Made by a program: the position numbers and the translations under genes. A DNA stretch of 64,000 nt from Cephalotrichum gorgonifer. Lineage: Eukaryota > Ascomycota > Sordariomycetes > Microascales > Microascaceae. Shown here piece after piece: positions 1 to 10,830 of this stretch. The stretch is taken from the NCBI GenBank assembly GCA_900312665.1, contig ONZQ02000012.1:313279-377278 (forward strand), written 5' to 3'. Under the pieces are notes generated by a model. The model was given only the letters and a program-made list of their open reading frames with translations. It did not search any database and was not told where the DNA came from. The first letter of the stretch is position 1; each line of letters opens with the position of its first letter.

Positions 1-168
1 CCCCCCCCTCCCAAAAAAAATGATAGAGATGCTATCCGGGAAGAAAGAATACACTCCAGTGCCGCACTGCAGAGCTGAAAACATTCCACGTGTTGGTTAT
101 GGCGGCCTAATCTAGAGCATGGGATCTTCATTGCACCAAGAAAGGAGCAAGGTCCGGGGACCCCTCAA

Positions 169-351
169 TCACTTGAACTGGCTCATGTACTCCGCAAGCA
201 GTTGATCGAACGGCATAGGCCGTCCCGGAACGGCTCGCTTAGCGGCCATGCTGTGTGCCTTGCAAGATAAGGCGCGAGTGCATGGGTTGCCGTCGGGCTT
301 TGGAACGGCGCACTTGGTTGCGGGGTCGACGAGGTGAATGGGCTCGGACAT
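169..351 (-). CDS. SCA7-domain mini-protein (Sgf73/ataxin-7-like), possibly an exon of a larger gene
   Basis: From the ATG at 351 the frame gives 60 residues. It carries the SCA7 zinc-binding pattern: C-x(9)-C in KCAVPKPDGNPCTRALSC, then CKAHSM and KRAVPGRPMPFDQLLAEY. In yeast Sgf73 and ataxin-7 this domain lies in the SAGA co-activator deubiquitinase module, where it contacts nucleosomes. Those proteins are several hundred residues long, whereas here the frame stops straight after the domain. The frame stays open upstream to about 446 and is Pro-rich (VEDPSPPPTPPLPQ), so the piece could be a downstream exon with an acceptor near 405. A GT follows the last codons, so a further exon toward position 1 is also possible. 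The domain call is good; the gene model is not settled. Confidence 0.5.
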   Translation of the reverse strand: MSEPIHLVDPATKCAVPKPDGNPCTRALSCKAHSMAAKRAVPGRPMPFDQLLAEYMSQFK

Positions 352-782
352 GCTATCGCGTCCCACGGCTGTTTCCTGCGGGAGAGGCGGGGTTGGCGGA
401 GGCGAAGGGTCCTCTACAGTGGAAGAGAGAGCGGCGGGGATTTTATCGAGTTGAAATGAGGTTGGAACTTAGTAGACACACGTCGTTGAGTCACGTGTCT
501 TGCATGCAGATGCAAGCCTTACGAGTCAATTATAGGCGCGTCGTGCGACGTCAGAGAAGTTAGGCATCAAGACAGTGGAAAAAAGTATCATGCGGGAGGC
601 CCGGCTACGTATTGGCGCATCCAGTGCTAAACAAGTGCTTGACCTCGCCCTCTTTGACCGTAGGCATCTCGTGTTTAGTGTAGTATAAACGCACGTCTTT
701 GTCGTAACCAGGCCATCGTGAAGCTTCCTATTTTGCCTCATCTACCTACCAGTTGTGACCCAGCCCTTCAAGTTGTTTCAAG
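352..782. other. Intergenic region between SCA7 ORF and tetraspanin
   Basis: Divergent promoter space. A 33-codon plus-strand frame from an ATG at 590 is present but matches nothing I recognise. No other feature seen. Confidence 0.4.
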
Positions 783-1808
783 ATGGCGACCTGGCTCCTG
801 ATATATCCCCTTGTGAGCTTCAAAGTTTCCATACGGTCAAATTACTAGCTAATATCCCGCTACAGGTCACTCTACTTCTCGTAGGCCTGGCAATGTACGT
901 GAACACTCACCTTTCCCCATTTTCCAGGTGCGACCAGCTCTCTAACTAACCACTATTCCCTCCAGCTACGAGAATGTCAATGCTGCGACCCTATCCCTCC
1001 CCATCCCGCCACTGCTGACCATCCTCGCCACCCTCCTTCCGTTCGTCGCCCTGGCCAACATCATCTTCCACCAACATCTAGTTACCCCAGCCAACGTCCC
1101 GGCCCGCCAGCGCCTCCTAGCCATCACTCTCCAGGCCCTCCAAGCCATCCTCACCACCGCCCTAGCCACGCTCTTCCTCTCCGACGTCGTGCCCTCCGCC
1201 GCGCGCAACTGCCTGCTGTCCACGACCTGGCAGCGCCTCTTTAGCGCCCACGACTCCGAGTCCGTCCGGCGCATCCAGGACGCCCTGGACTGCTGCGGCT
1301 TCAACACCGTGCGGGACAGGGCCTGGCCGTTCCCGGGTCAGCCGACGTCGCGGCCGTGCGCGGAGGTGTACGCTCGGACGACGCCTTGTGCTGAGCCGTG
1401 GCGTATGGCACTGCAGCGGAATGCTGGATTGGGATTCTGCGTTGTTCTCGGTGTCGGGGTTTTGCAGGTGAGCATTTCGGGGCCCGCGAGATGGCCACGT
1501 AGATATTGAGAGGAGGCTAATTGCACGCACGAACGCAGATATCAGCTTTGATCCTACCGGAAATTGTCAACTCCCTGGGGGGTGTGCTAAGAAGGAGAAC
1601 AGTCGCGCAGAGCACAGGAAATGACCCGGAGAGGACTCGCCTCCTGCAAGGTGCCTCGGAGGTTGTTCACGATGGAGACGGGGATGACTCTGAGTACGAT
1701 GACGTCGACCGTAACGTGCTGGTCAGCGCCATTAATGGTCGTCAAAACCCTGCTCATGAAGCGGACCAGTCTCAAGATGACTCATGGCGAGGTGGATGGG
1801 GAGTCTAG
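783..1808 (+). CDS. Fungal tetraspanin
   Basis: Four exons, 783-812, 866-894, 966-1467 and 1539-1808, join in phase to 276 residues. Introns have GTGAGC, GTACGT and GTGAGC donors. The product has four hydrophobic segments: residues about 1-21, IPPLLTILATLLPFVALANI, LAITLQALQAILTTALATLFL, and LGFCVVLGVGVLQISALIL. Between the third and fourth lies a large extracellular loop with the tetraspanin CCG signature (DALDCCGF) and further Cys residues at RPC and TPC for disulphides. A hydrophilic acidic tail follows. Tetraspanins organise membrane microdomains; in plant-infecting fungi one subclass (Pls1) is needed for penetration, but I cannot place this gene in a subclass. The ATG at 783 was chosen because it supplies the first helix only after removal of a 53-bp intron. 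The 9-codon second exon is unusually small. Confidence 0.87.
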
Positions 1809-2139
1809 GCTGGCCAAGGGCTCTGCCTTCTAAGCACGACATCGCCCGGACCAGGAGCCATATATCACATTTTACTGTCTCTTGGTCGAGGAGACCATGA
1901 AGGTCGAAATAGGAAGGAGGAAATCTGGCACTTGAGAATGGATGTTTTGAAATAAGGTCAGAAATCACAAGTAGGCCCAAACTAAAATTGACGAACCGAG
2001 ACCCCCCGTCTCGATTATAATCACCAGGAATAGTGCTTTCATCTCTCGTTCATGTGCAAGAAGCATAGCCTTGGCATTTATGCAAAAATACACTCGAGCC
2101 ACTAACTACCACCGCCAAAAAGTCAAAAAAAGATGATGT
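1809..2139. other. Intergenic
   Basis: 3' flank of the tetraspanin and of tRNA-Leu. Nothing else recognised. Confidence 0.4.
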
Positions 2140-2254
2140 TGATAACTGCGCGATTCGAACGCGCGCCTCTTGCGAGACTAGAATACAACCGCTTTGGTAG
2201 CGGACAAGAGAGTTTCTTGAGTCTAGCGCCTTAGACCAACTCGGCCAAGTTACC
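2140..2254 (-). tRNA. tRNA-Leu (CAA), intron-containing
   Basis: On the minus strand GGTAACT pairs with AGTTATC (one G-U) and the discriminator base is A (2140). The D arm reads GGCCGAGTTGGTCTAAGGC, typical of Leu. The anticodon stem CTAGA/TCTAG encloses CT-CAA-G, followed by an intron of about 33 nt directly after base 37. A long variable arm (TCTCGCAAGAGG) and the T arm CGCGC-GTTCGAATC-GCGC confirm a type II tRNA. It decodes UUG. Confidence 0.93.
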
Positions 2255-2921
2255 TGTTGCATGCTGCCTACCCACCCTAGGTCAGCTTATTGGTCCCACT
2301 CACGATCAATGGTGGAGTCTTCTAGTGTAGATGTGGGTTTTGGAGGTGGAGTGGACTGAGCTGGACAAACGGTAGCCGCCAGACACTCACACGCTACCTG
2401 GAAAGTTAGAAGCCTCGGTTGTCTCCAGGGTAGGCTCGGGGGGCACAGGTTCATGGCGAGTTTTCAAGGAGATCGCCAGTTAGTGATGGCGGCAGAGCTA
2501 TGTTGAATAGTCTCTAAGTTTCAAAAGGTCATGAAGGTGCTCAAGTTATACTAACAGAGCCCAGGTCCAACCAACCCAGTAGCTTTCCGAGATCGCAGGG
2601 CTTTCTAGTGAGACACCTTGAAAAGCAAAATCCAACTGTTCATGTCCCAGATCCCCAATCTTGTCGCACACCTCCACCGCAAGATTATGCCCTCAGGGCG
2701 GTCTCGGTCTCCGACGGCAGCGGAATCGAAATACCCTCCCAGTTCTCCCTAACCATCCCAAAGACAATTTGATTTAACCAGTTGCGTCCTAGGATTCCCA
2801 CATCCTAGTTCGCTCATTCTTCCCCCTAGCCACATTCACCCTTCCACATCTGCCAGGTAATATTCGGGTATTAAAACAGAAACTTTCGTCTCAATGCTTC
2901 CACCCAACTTCCTAGAAGAAT
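2255..2921. other. Intergenic
   Basis: Spacer between tRNA-Leu and the 3' end of the membrane-protein gene. No reading frame with coding character on either strand. Confidence 0.4.
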
Positions 2922-3744
2922 CTAGTGTAGAGCGACAGAGCGACGGCGCTGGGGAATGCTATCCACCAAAGCCCACATAAGGAGGATCGAGTGGAAGGAC
3001 CTATGTCCCCCAATCTTGGTTAGCGAACCCGGTTCCAGAGTAGGCATGCGAAGGAAGTAGTAACTTACATCGCAGTGAACAAGCCGCCCATGGAAACCTT
3101 GCAGAAATCATCCGTCCCAGCCCAGCTACCCCGCCACGTATAGTTCCACACACGCGGCGCCAAGGCTCCCCCTCCAGCGGTGATGCCGATGACGATAATG
3201 TGCTGGACAATACGCCAGGCAGGCGACAGGCGAGGAGTCGGCTTCGTGCGCCTCAGGGCAAACGATAGAGAGGCCATCTCGAAGAGATTCTGGATCATAA
3301 CCCAGATTGCCTGTACACCAAGAATGAAAGAGAAAAAATTAGCCCTTTTCTTTATTTTGCTTCTTGGAAAGGGGGCACGGGCATATATGCAAGCAACGGA
3401 ACTATGCAATACAATAGGAGCAGAGATGTAAAGATACGTACGGCGATGTAGCCCAGGATCAAAAAGTAGGCGTGCTCGGAAGGTGCCGCGGTCTGGAGGA
3501 TCACCCCTATCAGGCCCACGAGGCCACCGGTGAAGGCGAAGGTGTGAAGGACGAGTTGCGCGACTGCCGAGCGGCGGGGGGGCGGAGGGCCCGAGTACCG
3601 GTGATCCTGGATGGCATAGAAGAGCTGCGCGGCAGCCTCGCCGACGGGGAAATTCCTGCCCATGTCATATTCCCCGGACGGTTGTTGGCCGATGCGGTCT
3701 ATGCTGCGGTCTATGCTGCTGAGGTCCATGCTGGTGCGGTCCAT
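2922..3744 (-). CDS. Four-helix integral membrane protein of unknown function
   Basis: Three exons (3744-3442, 3310-3069, 3000-2922) join in phase to 207 residues. Introns have GTACGT and GTAAGT donors and CAG/TAG acceptors. After a polar N-terminus of about 65 residues there are four hydrophobic segments: AVAQLVLHTFAFTGGLVGLIG, AYFLILGYIAAIWVMIQNLF, RIVQHIIVIGITAGGGALA, and FTAMSFHSILLMWALVDSI, ending in a short basic tail RRRSVALH. The third exon supplies the last helix and would be missed in any single-frame reading. The spacing resembles small MARVEL/CASP-like four-helix proteins, but I see no diagnostic motif, so that is only a suggestion. There is no signal peptide, and both termini are probably cytosolic. 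Confidence 0.72.
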
Positions 3745-5719
3745 GTTGGCGCCGCAGTTGTAGCAAGGGGCGCTCCACGTTCATTGCAGATTAGCCGTTC
3801 GTACTTTGTGTGATGAGGAGAGCGTTGGGTGGCGTGGGGGGCGCATACATCTTCGGCAACATGGCCTCCGTCTCCATCGTTCCGGATTGTTCAGGCATTA
3901 TGTATTTCGGGTGTGAGTACGTTCTTAAGACCTGTGTTCGAGGCGCTGCGTGAGACTGATGGTGCACGAGAGCTGGCGGGTTTGAGCTCCCGACGGCTTC
4001 TGGGCTATTATACATTGTTTTGGTGGTGTGGGAGGATACGCTCGTCAGTTGCAGGAATTAATTCGGCTGCCTAGAATTTAAGCATGGTCGACGTGTGGTC
4101 GTCGCAACCATGCGTGCCAAGCCCTTCCTTCGCTCATGCTGGAACCGCCCTGCTACCCCCGCGACACGCGTCAGACCCAGAAGGATTCTGGCGGAACAAC
4201 CAATTAGATGACCGGGAACTCCGCGTCCTGCAGGACTTGAGACTTATCATTGCCTTCTGGCCAATGTCCGAGTACTGATGCTCCTCATTCGAGTAGATTC
4301 ACACTTGTTAGCGCTGCATAAGTCCCATGGTTTAGTCGGGTTTTATCGATTGAGTGCTCGGGTTTTGTATTCGTGTGAGAAGGGACGGCGATGATGTAGT
4401 GTGAATATATGAGATCTAGGAGTATTCGTATTTATAAAACGTCTGCCAATGTACCTACGGGCCACGGGTAATTCTGAAACATTGGGTAGGATCGTATTTT
4501 CAGTGGGGGGTATCGTACCTCTTGTTGGGGCCGGGCACATTGGATCTCTACATTTACATAAATGCTACCTGTCCTCGCAGCCCGATGCCACTTAGAGTGT
4601 GCGCAGTAAGCTAAGCTACATGTAGGTTTTACTTTCGATTGGATATCGTAGTATGCATTGGCCCTGATGGCCGTACTCAACTGCGGGGCTAAGACGAGGG
4701 AAGTGTGCCTACATATATCCTTTGGCTGCATGCTTTGATGGTCTTCCGCTAGCTCCTTGATTGCCCGCCTCATCCCCATCGCTCTACGCGAGGACGGATA
4801 TTATGCCCTCTCGGAAGGATTTAAGCTTCGCTGACGCTTGGGCCCACATTGTTCTCGTCGGGTTTTGCTCTGTTTGTACTTGTTCGAATGCAGAGGCAAG
4901 ACAAACCCGTCACTCTTTCTCGGTCTTCTTACTTACAGAATCTTTCTTGTTCGGGAGAATCTCCTTTCGAGCAGAGATAGATGGGACCGGGCCGAGGCTC
5001 AGCTTCCGGTTCAGTCAGCTCCCCTGTGTGGTGGTACTTCGCACTTTAGACCTCCCTACCATGCCATTCCAATCATGGGAGTCTACAAAACACTGGAGCT
5101 CGCGAAAATGATAAATTGACGAATGACTCCCTCCCCGTCCTCGCTATCCAGTCCCTCACTCCCCCACCGTTACAGTTGGGCGCTTAAGCTTCATCGCTGG
5201 CGGGTGAATGCACCTACCAACAACAATCAACATGCCCACGATGATCTGACGTGACATAAGCATCACAGGGTTCCAGGGTCTGACAGGTGGGGCTATGCAA
5301 CCAATAGACCAGCCGTGAACCAGCCCGTGTTGGGCGCTGCTGACAGGCCTCCGGCCGATCTCACTCAAAAATAGCAGCAAGAAATAATTTAATCGTCCTG
5401 GTGGCGGCTTTTGTTCCCATCTTAGGCAAGAGCGGGTAGCAGCATAGCCCCCCCAAATGCGCCTGAAGGGCTAAGCTTTCTCACAGCCACATTCACGCAC
5501 GTGTTAGCGTTGATGAGCATTATATATATATATGCATGAGCTCCTCACCTCTCGCCTTCATCGTGACGCGATGATACCCTATCAAAATATATAACAGCTG
5601 ACTGACCACTCGTGCATTCCAGGACACCAGTGTAACCACTTTTTGCCATTGTCCTGATCCCGAACTTTCCTCTCAATCCTCCTCTCCCCATTCCTCCCCA
5701 ACCAGCCAGACCAGACGCT
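3745..5719. other. Intergenic region, divergent promoter of membrane protein and LURP-like gene
   Basis: About 2 kb. Both-strand frames are short and lack coding character. A (TA)n run at 5520-5533 sits about 190 bp before the LURP-like start and could act as its TATA region. Nothing else recognised. Confidence 0.4.
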
Positions 5720-6410
5720 ATGACGCAACTACCGCCTCTCGCCCAGCGCACGGGCGTCTTCAATGACTACATCGCGCGCCAGACCGAAGTCCTGGTCGTC
5801 GAGGAGAAGCTACTGTCCTTCACCGGCGACAGCTTCAACGTCAAGCTTGCCAGCGGGGCGCCATTCCTCAAGGTACAGGGCAAGAAGATGTCCCTCCGCC
5901 AGCGGAAGGAGGTGTCCGACATGTCGGGCAGGCACATCTTCTCGATCCGGAGCAAGGCCTCGGCTCTCCTGCGTCTCACGTTCGTGGCCGAGACTCCGGA
6001 CGAGAAGCAGGTTTTGGAGGTGAAGTTTTCGATTGGGAAATGTAAGTACTACCCAGCTCCCCTCCACTTCCACCAGCTCACGACTCTACTCCGATCTTCC
6101 TTCAGTGGCGTCCAGCTAATTAAATAACCCCGCCCTCGCGATAGTGATCGGGACAAAGGCGTACGTCACCTTCACCTCCGTCTCCGGCAAGGAAGAGAGC
6201 TTCACCATGGAGGGCGATTGGCGCACCAAGCGCGCCGAGATCAAGGACGACGCCACCGGCGCCGTTGTTGCCCTCATCAGCCGCGCCACCGACGCGATGC
6301 ACCTCCTCGGCGGGGTGCAGACCTACACCGTCACCATCGCCCCCAACATGGACATGGCGCTCGTCATGGCCATGTGCATCGCCCTAGACGAGAAGGCAGA
6401 GACAAAGTAA
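5720..6410 (+). CDS. LURP-one-related / Tubby C-terminal-like domain protein
   Basis: Two exons, 5720-6041 and 6145-6410, are separated by a 103-bp intron (GTAAGT...GATAG) and give 195 residues. The whole protein fits the LURP-one fold (DUF567, related to the Tubby C-terminal barrel and scramblases). Short beta-rich strands alternate: LLSFTGDSFNVKLASG, LKVQGKKMSLRQRKEV, IFSIRSKASALLRLTF, then in exon 2 SFTMEGDWRTKRAEIKD and a closing hydrophobic helix MDMALVMAMCIALDEK, the usual buried helix of the fold. There is no signal peptide or membrane anchor beyond that helix. Plant relatives respond to pathogens; no biochemical activity is settled for fungal members. The start follows a pyrimidine-rich leader. 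Confidence 0.82.
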
Positions 6411-6870
6411 CGTTTCACGGCGATTAGACCATGGACGGGATGGCCTTAACGGTTGGAGGGGCGTTGGTCAGTGAAATGAGGTTGTTTTGTGCGAGTGGTG
6501 ATGACGTGGAAATGCGTGCTTGGATGCGTCTACTATACCCCTATATCCTATACCCCTAAAGTTGCACGTATCGTCTTCAATCCTACAGCATTTGCTTTCG
6601 AACATTGCCCGGTATGATATTTGTCTTGTACTTGCACAATCTTGCGCTTCAATTTATGCGCGCCAAAATATTATGCTTCCCGCTTTGGCACTGCGGGAGA
6701 TATACATGTATTGCCATGATGCTCAGCCAACTCCCCGTGGCCGTCCCACATTGTTCCACAGTAGTCACTCCTCATGACTGTCAGACGAGTACCCAGAATG
6801 TGCGAATGCACGTCTAACGTCTAAGTCCCACGCTGCCATCTCGCATCCCTATGTAGCCCTCCCCAATCAT
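6411..6870. other. Intergenic between convergent genes
   Basis: Shared 3' flank of the LURP-like (+) and AA9 (-) genes. Nothing recognised. Confidence 0.4.
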
Positions 6871-7837
6871 CTAACAAGTGAACACAGCAGGCCCGGGGTT
6901 CTTGTACGACGTCGGAACGGGGTAGTTGATGTTGATCAGGATGCCGGGGTCCGAAGCGGAGTACGCGCCAGGGATGGCCACCTTGTTTGTCGGTTCCGTG
7001 CTGCCACCGCCCGTGACGGTGATCTGCGCGCAGGAGATGTAGAACTGGGCGCCACCGGGGGAGCCGGCCGAGTGGAGAGCAATGTGCTCGGCGCGGAGGA
7101 GGTAGTCACCAGGGGCAATACAAGCCGGGATGGGGACATCGAAGGATGCCTTGTCTTTACGGGAGGTGTTAGCACACAGACCCTCCAAGCCTCTCTCTAC
7201 ACTGGTTCCCAGTTTGTGCAAAGAATGAGGAAGAGAAAAGGAAAAAGGAAGGGGAGGGAAGGCATGGGATAAAGACGCCGAGGGACGTACTATTGCTACC
7301 CCACGTAAGCTGAGCCCCAAATTGGGGCTGCTCGTGGTAGATCTTGAACCACACGGCCCCCGAGCCGTCAAACGAGTCGATCGACGAGCCCGCGGGCACC
7401 TTGGCCAGGTAGAAAGCCATCGGACCCGGGTGGTAGACGTTCGGCTTGGCCTGGTACGTCAGCCTGGAGCCCGCCGCGACGGTGGCCTTGCCCTGCGCCG
7501 GCGAGGGGGACGACTGGAAGCAGGTCATCTGTTTAGAGTTCACATCGCCGACGAAGCCGTTGTTCTGCCAGTTGTCGGCTCTCCGGACGTATTGCCAGTC
7601 GCCCGAGGTGGCGCCAGCGGCTTGGATGGAGGGGAAGGTGTCTGAGGGAGGGGGTCACAAGGTTAGCGTGCCGTCTTGTATTTCTTCATGTCCCTTGAAG
7701 GGACTTGGAGGTATGGGTTTCTTTTCTTTTCTCTTCTTGTGTTTTTTTTTTTTGGGGGGGGGGGGGGAGGAGGGGGACCTACAGTGGGCGGTGGCTCCGA
7801 GAGCCATCGTCATGGCGAGAAGAACGCTGGAAAGCAT
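6871..7837 (-). CDS. AA9 lytic polysaccharide monooxygenase, secreted
   Basis: Exons 7837-7783, 7641-7291 and 7154-6871 give 229 residues. A signal peptide MLSSVLLAMTMALGATA precedes the mature N-terminal His (HYTFPSIQAAG), half of the copper-binding histidine brace. The second brace His lies in NVYHPGPMAFYL, and the axial Tyr region is GGAQFYISCAQITV. Cys residues in MTCFQ and ISC fit the conserved disulphide. The protein ends at AVFTC with no cellulose-binding module. These enzymes cut cellulose or related glucans oxidatively with copper, O2/H2O2 and an electron donor. The first intron splits the codon just after the copper His, as in many AA9 genes. The second intron uses an AAG acceptor after a GCTAAC branch point; it is the only AG that keeps frame, giving N-K-A-S-F-D. 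Confidence 0.93.
7742..7767. repeat. T12-G14 homopolymer block inside AA9 intron 1
   Basis: Twelve T followed by fourteen G on the plus strand (C14-A12 in the transcribed sense). It lies within the 141-bp first intron of the AA9 gene, so it is outside coding sequence. Confidence 0.9.
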
Positions 7838-8869
7838 GGTGTCGGGTATAGAATCTTGGACTCGAAGTTTCTTGACGTGGGGTTCACAGGGGTAGGACCA
7901 GAAAATCTATGCTCACGGAAGAGATGACGGGTACAGGATAAAATAGAACCAGGGTGGAAACCCCCCTGTGCGAGCTAGCGAAGTGTCTCCCTTTATATCG
8001 AGGTAGGATATTAACTATCCATCTACATGTCACCCGCTCGCTCCATTAATCCTCGGAAAGCCGGCCAGAGAAATGATATAAGTGAATCTCCCACGAGTTA
8101 AATCGGCCGCGTTAGCTCCGCTGCGGGACCCAGCGCCCAAGGAGAGAAAAAAGTCGCTCCGCGTTTTCTTTCTCGAAAACTCGCTCATCCGGGAACGATC
8201 CGTCCACATGCCGGCCGGCTAAATACGTCGCAGCCACTCAGATGCCGGAGGGGGTATTGGGGTTTAATATAGGTTTATTGCGGTCCCCACGTCGTAATCA
8301 CTCACGTATAGCCGGCTTTGACAGGTGGTAGTTCTCTAGATTGAGTGAGTGTGGGGATCTGTTCTGGGGTGCATGAGATGGCGGGCATGACGGCGTTGGA
8401 GATCCCTGTATTCTTAGGATTGGTGGATCCTGCGGATCGCCGGTTTGCTCTCCGGAGAATAGGGACATGATGGTAGACTCGCTACTACCTGTCTGCAGTA
8501 AGATGAAGAGACTAGGCGAACCATTGTGGAAGATTATTTCCGATACCCGTTTCCCCCCCACCTGATCGCGATGGTTGGGGGAATATATGATGGCGACTAC
8601 CCCGACCCGGTCACGGACCATGTTAGTGTTCCTGTCGATGTTACTTTGGCTTGACAACTAAGTCTTGGCCGCGGAGGGTGATTGGTGGACGATTAATTGG
8701 CAATTGCTAATGCATAGACCCTTGTCTAAGAGCCCAACCATGGTATTAGCAATCCAAGATCCGTCCATGGGACATTCGCGTTCCTTGTCATGACGGCATT
8801 GACAGGTCGACTACCCTGGTAATCTTCCCTGCTAGAAGAACTGAGGAGTCGAGGAGAAAAAGACTACCA
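7838..8869. other. AA9 promoter and intergenic region
   Basis: About 1 kb between the AA9 start and the 3' end of the PQ-loop gene. Apart from the TATA-like box listed separately I see no coding frame or repeat. Confidence 0.4.
7991..7999 (-). promoter_or_regulatory. TATA-like box of the AA9 gene
   Basis: The minus strand reads GATATAAAG about 155 bp before the AA9 start codon, a plausible TATA element for a strongly inducible secreted-enzyme gene. Confidence 0.4.
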
Positions 8870-10088
8870 TCAATCTGCTGACCGCCCCAGCACTCTCCTC
8901 CACCGGCTCGCATTCTTCTTCATCTTCTTCTTCCTCCTCCACTTCAGCTTGGCCAAGAACGACCTGAACCTGCGCCTCTCCTTGGGCGGCTCGCGCCGGT
9001 GGAACAAAGGCAGCAGCGGCGTCGTCTCATCCGCTCTCCCACTGCCCCTCCTCTCCTTCTTCCGCTCCTTCTCCCGCTGCTTCTGCTTCGCCTCCTTTCT
9101 CTTCTGTCTCTTAGACTTTCCCCTCCGCCGGGGCCCCATGCACATGGCGAATATCGCGAGCAGGAGTAGGTACGCCTGTATAAGGCTCGAAAGCGCACTG
9201 TCTAGGACGGCCCACCCGCCGGAGTTGTACCACGTAATGAACCGACAGTGAGGGTCCTCGGACGCGTCATCAGTGGGGTGTAGGCGCTTCTTCCACGACG
9301 ACGCAAGGAAGGCGAAGACGAGTGCCTGGGAGGCGAGGCTCTCGATGCTCAGGGAGCCGCGGGAGCGCAGCCAGAGCGTCATGTGCGACTGCGCGAAGAA
9401 GGAGAGCAGGACGCTCGCCGTCGCGCAGGGGTTCAGCACCAGAAAGTGCCAGTCCAGGAAGGCTGCCGTGAGCTGAGCTCTCCTCTCCGGGTCCTCTGAC
9501 GTGCCTGCCGAGAGGGACTGGAAGATGAAGGCGCCTAGAGAGATGGCGAGCCAGGCGACGCAGACCAGGAGGGCGGAGGCCTTGGTCATGGCGGATGAGC
9601 CCCTGTACATTACCGAGAGTAACAGCCTGAAACTTGGTTAGCTCCTGCCCCGATGATCGTAGTGTATACGGATATAATAACGTACAGTCCTGACCAACAG
9701 ATCCACATCGATCCCATCTGCATCAGGTCGAGCCAACCCTGTACAGAGGACAAGCTGTTCGCCCCGGTGTCTGGCAGGTCATACCCGTCCGGTATGTCCG
9801 TCGCGGATAAGACGAGGAGCAGCGCAAGTTGCTCTGTTGACGCTATCGTGTTGAATACTAGGTACCAGGTAGACACCCCCGTCGCGTCTTCCTTGCGCCG
9901 GATTCTGCGGTACTGCGGGACGAAGGAAGCTATGGTTCCGATGAGGAGGAACCTGGAGATGTCAGTCAGATAGGTGCCGCCATACACATAATTTGAAGCT
10001 AAGTACTTCCAGGCAAGGGGATATACATATGGTGTACGAACGTGCTCATTTCCGCAACATGGCGCTCGGGGTTATTGCTTTCCTCCAT
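8870..10088 (-). CDS. PQ-loop repeat membrane protein
   Basis: Exons 10088-10042, 9952-9686 and 9626-8870 join in phase to 356 residues. The first full helix carries a PQ-loop: FLLIGTIASFVPQYRRIRRK, followed by EDATGVSTWYLVFNTIAS, the standard P-Q-Y and G-V-S-x-W pattern. Further helices are MGSMWICWSGLLLLSVM, ASALLVCVAWLAISLGAFIF, FLVLNPCATASVLLSFFAQ, SLASQALVFAFLASS and IQAYLLLLAIFAMCM. A very basic tail (KSKRQKRKEAKQKQREK) ends the protein. PQ-loop proteins include lysosomal/vacuolar amino-acid exporters (Ypq, cystinosin) and sugar facilitators. Only one PQ pair is obvious here, so the substrate cannot be given. The first exon is the least certain part: a GTTCGT donor is needed to join EMST to FLLIG. 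Confidence 0.78.
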
Positions 10089-10830
10089 GGTAACGATCGG
10101 AATTCCCCACGCTCGACGGGGAGAAGATTGCCAAGAGAACCATTACACTCTCTGCTAAATGAGAAATTTGTGTCTTCATTGTGTGTCAGGATTAAAAATC
10201 ACCGTCCTCATGTAGGCCTTATATCCTGCATTTGAAGCGTACATGTAGATTTTATTTGTATTATTCATGGTCAGGCGCCCTGCCCACCTCTTGTTTCCGC
10301 GTGATATCGCGGTCTGATCAGGTCAAACGTTCAAAGTAGCGTTCCGCCAGCTGATCTCACTCCTGAGGGAAAGGCTAAAACGGAGAGACATTTAGCAACA
10401 TGACCATAGATTTTTTTTCCATTCATTTTTATTTTTAGAAGAGGAGCTTCTCTACGGTGCCCTGTCCCCCTTGAAGCAGTCCGGCTTGTATCGGGCATCC
10501 TCTATCCATTGTCACCTGGCTCGAAAGGGACAGGGGCGGTATTTAGTCCGGAACCAGCCGTCAACACATGGTCCCAGCTGTTGACTCCCTCACAGCAAAG
10601 CCCCTCCATTATGTAATCTTTCCCTCACCGCCCACATGCATGACCCGGCCATTTCTGCCCCTCCCCCACCTCGACAAAATTTCGAAATTTTGCTAAGGGC
10701 TCCAAAATCCTCATATCGACGATCTCACCGCCCAATTCTCGAAGCAAATCCACTCGCGACCGCACCCGAGCCACCGAACCCCCCAAACCCGCCTCCCCTC
10801 TCCCAGATACCTATATCCGCCGATACAACC
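10089..10830. other. Divergent promoter, PQ-loop gene and DIM1
   Basis: 742 bp between two divergent genes. The frame of DIM1 stays open upstream from 10636, but the ATG at 10831 begins the conserved lysine-rich N-terminus, so the upstream part is read as 5' UTR. Confidence 0.45.

Noticed and set aside
590..691. 33-codon plus-strand frame starting MREARLRIG upstream of the tetraspanin
   Set aside because: Too short, no homology recognised, no splice link to the tetraspanin; could be an upstream ORF but cannot be supported.
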